This document shows positions 60,057 to 64,000 of a stretch of DNA of 64,000 nt, one piece after another. The notes under the pieces are model-generated. The model ran no database searches, was not told where the DNA came from, and saw nothing but the letters and a program-made list of their open reading frames with translations. A program made the translations under genes and the position numbers. The stretch comes from an uncultured Craurococcus sp. GTDB taxonomy: Bacteria; Pseudomonadota; Alphaproteobacteria; Acetobacterales; Acetobacteraceae. Numbering within the stretch: the stretch's first letter is position 1; every line of letters starts with the position of its first letter. The DNA lies in the NCBI GenBank assembly GCA_902805545.1, contig CADCTD010000170.1:1-64000 (forward strand), in the 5' to 3' direction.

Positions 60057-60982
60057 GGGGACGGTGAAAGGGCCTCCCGACCCCCTGAATGGGCTTCCGG
60101 CGCGGCCTTGTGACGTGCCGCCTCGTCCAGTTCGCGATGCGTGACATCCGCACGCCAGCCCAGGACACGAAGATGGTCAGCCAGACGCTCGGCGACAAGG
60201 ACCGAGCGGTGCCGGCCCCCGGTGCAGCCGAGCGCGACCGTGAGGTACTTCTTGCCCTCGGCCACGTAGCGCGGCAAGAGCGGATCGACGAAGCCAACGA
60301 GCCGGCTCCAGAAGCCGGGGAAGTCCGGGTCCGCCTCGACATAGGCGGCGACGGGCGCGTCGCGGCCGGTCTGCGGCTTCAGCTCCGGCACGTAATGCGG
60401 GTTGCGCAGGAAGCGCACGTCGAAGACCAGGTCCGCCTCGCGCGGCAGGCCGCGGGGGAAGGCGAAGGACTGGACGTGGATGAGCAGGCCGGGCGCGCCC
60501 TCGCGGCGGAAGCGGCGCTCGATCATCTGGCGGAGCGCGGGCAGCGGCAGGTCGGAGGTGTCGACCACCATGTCGGCGGCATCGCGCAGCGGGGCCATCA
60601 GCGCCTGCTCGCGGGCGATGCCGTCGGCGACGCGGCTGCCCAGCGATCCGCCGGGGGCGAGCGGATGGCGGCGCCGCGTCTCGCTGTAGCGGCGGAGCAG
60701 GACGGCATCCTCGGCCGTCGCGTAGACCAGGGTGACGGCGATGTCGGGGCGGAGGCGGAGGCGGGCGAGGGTGCGGAGCACCCCCTCCGGGTCGAAGCCG
60801 CGGCTGCGGGTGTCGACGCCGGCCGCCAGCGGCAGGTCGCCGTCGCCCACCAGCTCCTCGAGCAGGTCGAGGGGCGGGTTGTCGACGGTCTCGAAGCCGA
60901 GGTCTTCCAGATGGCGGAGGATGGAGGCGCGGCCCGCACCCGACAGCCCCGTGACGAGGACGACCGGGCGCGCGGCCATCAT
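60053..60982 (-). CDS. rapZ: RapZ-family RNase adapter/nucleotide-binding protein
   Basis: 309 residues. N-terminal P-loop LSGAGRASIL, with Arg where the Walker A Lys would be; C-terminal RapZ signatures DVRFLRNPHYVPELKPQTG, GCTGGRHRSVLVAERLA. In E. coli RapZ tunes GlcN-6-P synthase by an RNA pathway; here the gene is embedded in a PTS operon as is common in alphaproteobacteria. Overlaps hprK by 4 nt. Confidence 0.92.
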   Translation of the reverse strand: MMAARPVVLVTGLSGAGRASILRHLEDLGFETVDNPPLDLLEELVGDGDLPLAAGVDTRSRGFDPEGVLRTLARLRLRPDIAVTLVYATAEDAVLLRRYSETRRRHPLAPGGSLGSRVADGIAREQALMAPLRDAADMVVDTSDLPLPALRQMIERRFRREGAPGLLIHVQSFAFPRGLPREADLVFDVRFLRNPHYVPELKPQTGRDAPVAAYVEADPDFPGFWSRLVGFVDPLLPRYVAEGKKYLTVALGCTGGRHRSVLVAERLADHLRVLGWRADVTHRELDEAARHKAAPEAHSGGREALSPSP

Positions 60983-61449
60983 TTCATGCCCCGGGGCATG
61001 GATGGGGCGAAGGCGCCGGCTGGCTGGGCGATGCGGCCGAGGGCGGCATCCAGGGCCAGGGCGAGTTTCGCCGGGGCGGAGGCGTCGAAGGCGTGGAGGC
61101 GGATGGCGGGAAGGGTGACGCCCTCGGCCGACCAGCGCTCCGGCTCCGGCAGGCGGGGGATCTCGGCGCGGGGCAGCAGGCGGGCGACCAGGCGAAGCAC
61201 GGGGGAGACGGCACGGGGGAAGGGGCCGAAGAGGCCGAGGCCGCGGACCTCGATCAGCCCAGCCAGCGGCGCGGGGGAAGCCGGGCGCAATTCGCCCGCC
61301 TCCGCCTGGAGCGCGACCTGGTCATCGGCGACCAGGGACCATCCCGATTGAATCAGGCGCAGCACCAGATCGGACTTCCCTGACCCCGATGGACCGAGGA
61401 GGAGGACGGCATCCTCCCCCCGGGCGACGGAACTGGCATGCAGCATCAT
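60979..61449 (-). CDS. hprK: HPr kinase/phosphorylase, short alphaproteobacterial form
   Basis: 156 residues from ATG 61449 (61446 possible). Only the catalytic C-terminal domain is present, with Walker A GPSGSGKS at 19-26, DDQVAL, and a G-rich IEVRGLGLF strand. It phosphorylates HPr at Ser, controlling the phosphorelay. It heads the operon hprK-rapZ-EIIA-ptsH-ptsI; no sensor kinase pair precedes it here. Confidence 0.9.
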   Translation of the reverse strand: MMLHASSVARGEDAVLLLGPSGSGKSDLVLRLIQSGWSLVADDQVALQAEAGELRPASPAPLAGLIEVRGLGLFGPFPRAVSPVLRLVARLLPRAEIPRLPEPERWSAEGVTLPAIRLHAFDASAPAKLALALDAALGRIAQPAGAFAPSMPRGMK

Positions 61450-61521
61450 GGCCGCCAACCAACAGAGGGCTCACATTGGCAGAAAGCCTAGATCGTTCCA
61501 AGGGCACCCTCGGTTGCACCG

Positions 61522-61554
61522 CATCATGTGTCGTGCCACCGATGACGCATGATG
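61522..61554 (+). promoter_or_regulatory. Hairpin covering the dehydratase start
   Basis: CATCATG (61522-61528) and CATGATG (61548-61554) are perfectly complementary and the intervening bases partly pair; the right arm spans both candidate ATG codons. It could limit translation initiation. Confidence 0.3.
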
Positions 61555-62499
61555 AACGAAACCCCTCTCATCGGCCGCGACGCGATCCGCGCGGCAGCCC
61601 GGCGCATCTCTCCCCATCTGCGGCGGACGCCGGTGATGCGGCTGGCCGGGGCCGATCTCGGCCTGGCGCATGACGTGGTGCTGAAGCTGGAGCTGCTGCA
61701 GGCGAGCGGCAGCTTCAAGCCACGAGGGGCCTTCAACACGCTGCTGGCCGGGGCGGTGCCGCCGGCCGGGGTGGTCGCGGCCTCGGGCGGCAACCATGGG
61801 GCGGCGGTGGCCTATGCGGCGCAGGCGCTGGGCGTCGCGGCGGAGATCTTCGTCCCCGAGATCACCGGAGCGGCGAAGCGGGCGCTGATCGAGGGCTATG
61901 GGGCGCGGCTGGTGGTCGGCGGCGAGGCCTATGACGCGGCGCGCCAGGCAAGCGAGGCCCGGGCGGCGGAGACGGGGGCGCTGGTCGTCCATGCCTATGA
62001 CCAGCAGCGGGTGCTGGAGGGGCAGGGCACCGTCGCGCTCGAATTCGAGGAGGATGCGCCGGGGCTCAGCCATGTGCTGGTGGCAACCGGCGGGGGCGGG
62101 CTGATCGGCGGCATGGCCGCGTGGCACGGCCCGGGCGGGACCCGGCTGGTCAGCGTGGAGCCGGAGGGGTGCCCGACGCTCGCCACGGCGTTGCGCGAGG
62201 GGCGGCCGGTGCCGGCGCCGGTCGGTGGGGTGGCGGCGGACAGCCTGGGCGCCCGGCAGGTTGGGGCGCTGATGTTCCCGCTGGCGCAGCGGGCGGTGGA
62301 GGCGGCGGTGCTGGTGCCGGACGGGGCGATCCGCCAGGCGCAGCGGCTGCTCTGGGAGGCGGCGCGGGTGGTGGCGGAGCCGGGCGGGGCGACGGCGCTG
62401 GCTGCCTTGCTGTGCGGCGCCTGGGCGGCGCCGGCGGGGGCGCGGGTCGGCGTGCTCGTCTGCGGGGGGAATTGCGAGCCGGGGAGCGTGCTCGGCTAG
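61549..62499 (+). CDS. PLP-dependent threonine/serine dehydratase-like enzyme
   Basis: 316 residues. The PLP lysine is in the SFKPRGA motif, with SGGNHGAAVAYAA and the phosphate-binding GGGGLIGG loop, then VEPEGCPTL. It matches the fold-type II dehydratase family (threonine or serine/hydroxyaspartate dehydratases) without a regulatory ACT domain, so it is a catabolic or racemase-like form. The two ATGs at 61549 and 61552 lie inside a hairpin. Confidence 0.85.
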   Translation: MMNETPLIGRDAIRAAARRISPHLRRTPVMRLAGADLGLAHDVVLKLELLQASGSFKPRGAFNTLLAGAVPPAGVVAASGGNHGAAVAYAAQALGVAAEIFVPEITGAAKRALIEGYGARLVVGGEAYDAARQASEARAAETGALVVHAYDQQRVLEGQGTVALEFEEDAPGLSHVLVATGGGGLIGGMAAWHGPGGTRLVSVEPEGCPTLATALREGRPVPAPVGGVAADSLGARQVGALMFPLAQRAVEAAVLVPDGAIRQAQRLLWEAARVVAEPGGATALAALLCGAWAAPAGARVGVLVCGGNCEPGSVLG

Positions 62500-62563
62500 G
62501 CACCGGGCGGGCAACCTCCTCGCCGCGCCTCGCGTTCGCTCAGACAGGAGCGAGGAGGCGGAG

Positions 62564-63064
62564 ATGCGGGTGAGGATTCTGCTGGTGGCGGCGATGCTAG
62601 GCGGGGCGGTGCCCGGGGCCTGGGCGCAGCCTGCGGGCCAGACGACGTCGCCCGGGGCGGCGGCGGCGCCGGACCTCGCCTCCTATGCGCGGCTGCTCGA
62701 GGATGCCGAAACCAGGCTGCGTCAGGCCGAGCAGGCCGCCTCGCGCGCGCCGGTCAATCACCAGGGCGGGGCGATCTCCGGCCAGCGGATCGAGCTGATG
62801 CAGGTGGCGCGGTCGGCGCAGGACAGCGTGCAGCGAGTGCCGGCTAGCTTCGCCGGGAACGAGGCCTACCGGACTGCCGACCGGGAACTGCGGGAGACGC
62901 TCTCCAGCATGATCACCGCGCAGCGCGCCGGCGGCGAGGGCAGCACGCAGGCGGCGGAGAAGGCGGTGCAGATCATCGCCGGGCTGCGCCAGCAGGTGAT
63001 GCAGGCGGCGGGCGGCACGGGTGCCCCGGCGCCGGCGCAGCCTGCCGCGGGCAGCGGGCGGTAG
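62564..63064 (+). CDS. Secreted hypothetical protein
   Basis: 166 residues with a signal peptide (ILLVAAMLGGAVPGAWAQ). The mature part has a helical centre (SYARLLEDAETRLRQAEQAA, LRETLSSMITAQRA, AEKAVQIIAGLRQQV) and an Ala/Pro/Gly tail. Probably a small periplasmic helical protein; function unknown. Its TAG stop lies at the left end of repeat copy 3, which it shares with the convergent uppP gene. Confidence 0.65.
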   Translation: MRVRILLVAAMLGGAVPGAWAQPAGQTTSPGAAAAPDLASYARLLEDAETRLRQAEQAASRAPVNHQGGAISGQRIELMQVARSAQDSVQRVPASFAGNEAYRTADRELRETLSSMITAQRAGGEGSTQAAEKAVQIIAGLRQQVMQAAGGTGAPAPAQPAAGSGR

Positions 63065-63167
63065 CGCAAACTCCGATCAGGTGGAATCAGCTGATCGGAG
63101 TGATTTGCTTGACCAGATAACAGGCTGGAGCGGGTCTCGTGAGCCAGGTCGAACGGAACCCGCTTTA
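63062..63167. repeat. Interspersed intergenic repeat, copy 3
   Basis: The best-formed copy: a perfect 10-bp hairpin CTCCGATCAG/CTGATCGGAG with the loop GTGGAATCAG, an ATTTGC box, CAGATAACAGGC, GAGCGGG and GAACGGAACCCGC. It begins with the stop TAG of the secreted protein and ends with the TAA of uppP, so it forms the whole convergent intergenic region and could be a bidirectional terminator. Confidence 0.8.
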
Positions 63168-63968
63168 GTGTAGGGCCAGCCAAGCCAGCATCACCGTGCC
63201 GAGGGCGATGCGGTACCAGCCGAAGGGCGTGAAGCCGATGCGGCCGATGACGGCGAGCACCCAGCGCACCGTCAGCAGCGCGACGACGAAGGCCGTGACG
63301 AAGCCGATGCCGACCTGGCCGAGCCCATCGGCCGAGATCTCGTTGCGGACCTTCAGCAGGCTGTAGGCGCTGGCCGCCAGCATGGTCGGGATGGCGAGGA
63401 CGAAGCTGAACTCGGCCGCCACCTTGCGGTCGACGCCGAGCAGCAGGGCGGTGATGATGGTGGCGCCCGAGCGCGAGGTGCCGGGGATCATCGCCAGCGC
63501 CTGGCCGAAGCCGACCAGCAGGGCGGAGACGGGGCCGATCTCCGGCACGGAATGGATGCTGGGCGAGGGGCGGGCGCGCTCGATCAGGATGATGGCGATG
63601 CCGCCCGCGATCAGCGCGACGGAGACGACCCAGGGGTTGAACAGCCGCTCCGTGATCACGCCATGCAGCGTCGCGCCGATGATGGCGGCGGGGACGAAGG
63701 CGAGGATCAGGTTGATCACGTAGTAGCGCTCGCGCCCCGGCCGCCAGAAGCCGGCGACAAGGCGCAGCAGCAGGTCGCGGTAGATCCAGATCACCGCGCA
63801 GATGGCGCCGAGCTGGATGCCGATCTCGAAGACCTTGCCGGGCGGGCCCTGAAAGCCGATCAGCGAGCCGAGCAGGATCAGGTGGCCGGTGGAGGAGATG
63901 GGGAGGAATTCGGTCAGCCCCTCCAGCACGCCCATGGCGACGGCGGAGAGGATCGCGGCGAGGTCCAT
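63165..63968 (-). CDS. uppP: Undecaprenyl-diphosphate phosphatase
   Basis: 267 residues with about seven membrane helices. Motifs EGLTEFLPISSTGHLIL and PGTSRSGATI contain the conserved catalytic Glu, Ser and Arg. It recycles the lipid carrier for peptidoglycan (and other envelope polymer) synthesis. The reading frame begins at ATG 63968, with the last 32 nt of the window upstream. Confidence 0.93.
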   Translation of the reverse strand: MDLAAILSAVAMGVLEGLTEFLPISSTGHLILLGSLIGFQGPPGKVFEIGIQLGAICAVIWIYRDLLLRLVAGFWRPGRERYYVINLILAFVPAAIIGATLHGVITERLFNPWVVSVALIAGGIAIILIERARPSPSIHSVPEIGPVSALLVGFGQALAMIPGTSRSGATIITALLLGVDRKVAAEFSFVLAIPTMLAASAYSLLKVRNEISADGLGQVGIGFVTAFVVALLTVRWVLAVIGRIGFTPFGWYRIALGTVMLAWLALH

Positions 63969-64000
63969 GGGCAGTGAGCGCTCCGGGAAGGATGCGGCGC

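Noticed and set aside
1-64000. CRISPR array, tRNA or rRNA genes, insertion sequences
   Set aside because: No regular direct repeats with spacers, no transposase frames and no recognisable RNA gene sequences were found on reading.

Overview
The window is about 64 kb of very GC-rich DNA, coding-dense, with many 4-nt stop/start overlaps. It looks like chromosome of an alphaproteobacterium, most likely Acetobacteraceae (Roseomonas-like). Supporting signs are the short alphaproteobacterial HprK with RapZ, a mannose-type EIIA, HPr and EI; the ribF-ileS-lspA-DUF3035-M16-M16 block; the AapJQMP amino acid transporter; a MutL with the endonuclease motif; and bactofilin. I see no rRNA, tRNA, CRISPR array, transposase or phage gene.

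Layout. 1-5192: a truncated unknown gene, a flavin-dependent halogenase-like protein, a lipoprotein alpha/beta-hydrolase, two small lipoproteins, a two-helix membrane protein and bactofilin. 5442-19722: an aryl polyene (APE)-type biosynthetic cluster. Its minus-strand core is ACP, membrane protein, AMP ligase, dehydratase, LpxL-like acyltransferase, LolA-like carrier, MMPL exporter, ketosynthase, ketosynthase-like partner, second dehydratase and ketoreductase. Upstream on the same strand are an OmpV/MipA barrel and two methyltransferases, and a divergent acyltransferase and glycosyltransferase meet a polysaccharide deacetylase. 20003-33739: LLM monooxygenase, mutL, phosphodiesterase, pgi, an M16 peptidase pair, DUF3035 lipoprotein, lspA, ileS, ribF. 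33931-46810: M20 peptidase, SDR, small proteins, metW, a methyltransferase-like protein, CDF transporter, hpf, SLC13 permease, an Mfd-like helicase, NDH-2-like oxidoreductase and a DUF892 protein. 46894-57218: kup, aapJQMP, a degenerate histidine kinase with a class A PBP, and an XRE regulator. 57453-63968: the regulatory PTS operon, a PLP-dependent dehydratase, a secreted protein and uppP.

How they work together. The APE core should load an aryl starter on ACP, extend and dehydrate it, and pass it to acyl and glycosyl transferases and to LolA/MMPL export, leaving a polyene lipid in the outer membrane. The halogenase-like protein nearby could decorate the aryl head. The PTS genes form a closed phosphorelay with no sugar permease in view, so they are probably regulatory.

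The most notable signals are the compact APE variant with a possible halogenase, a roughly 107-bp intergenic repeat present three times (two copies supply gene stop codons), a second-type Mfd-like helicase, and a histidine kinase without a visible ATP-binding site next to a penicillin-binding protein. Start codons given here are judgements from ribosome-site and overlap context. No database search was possible.
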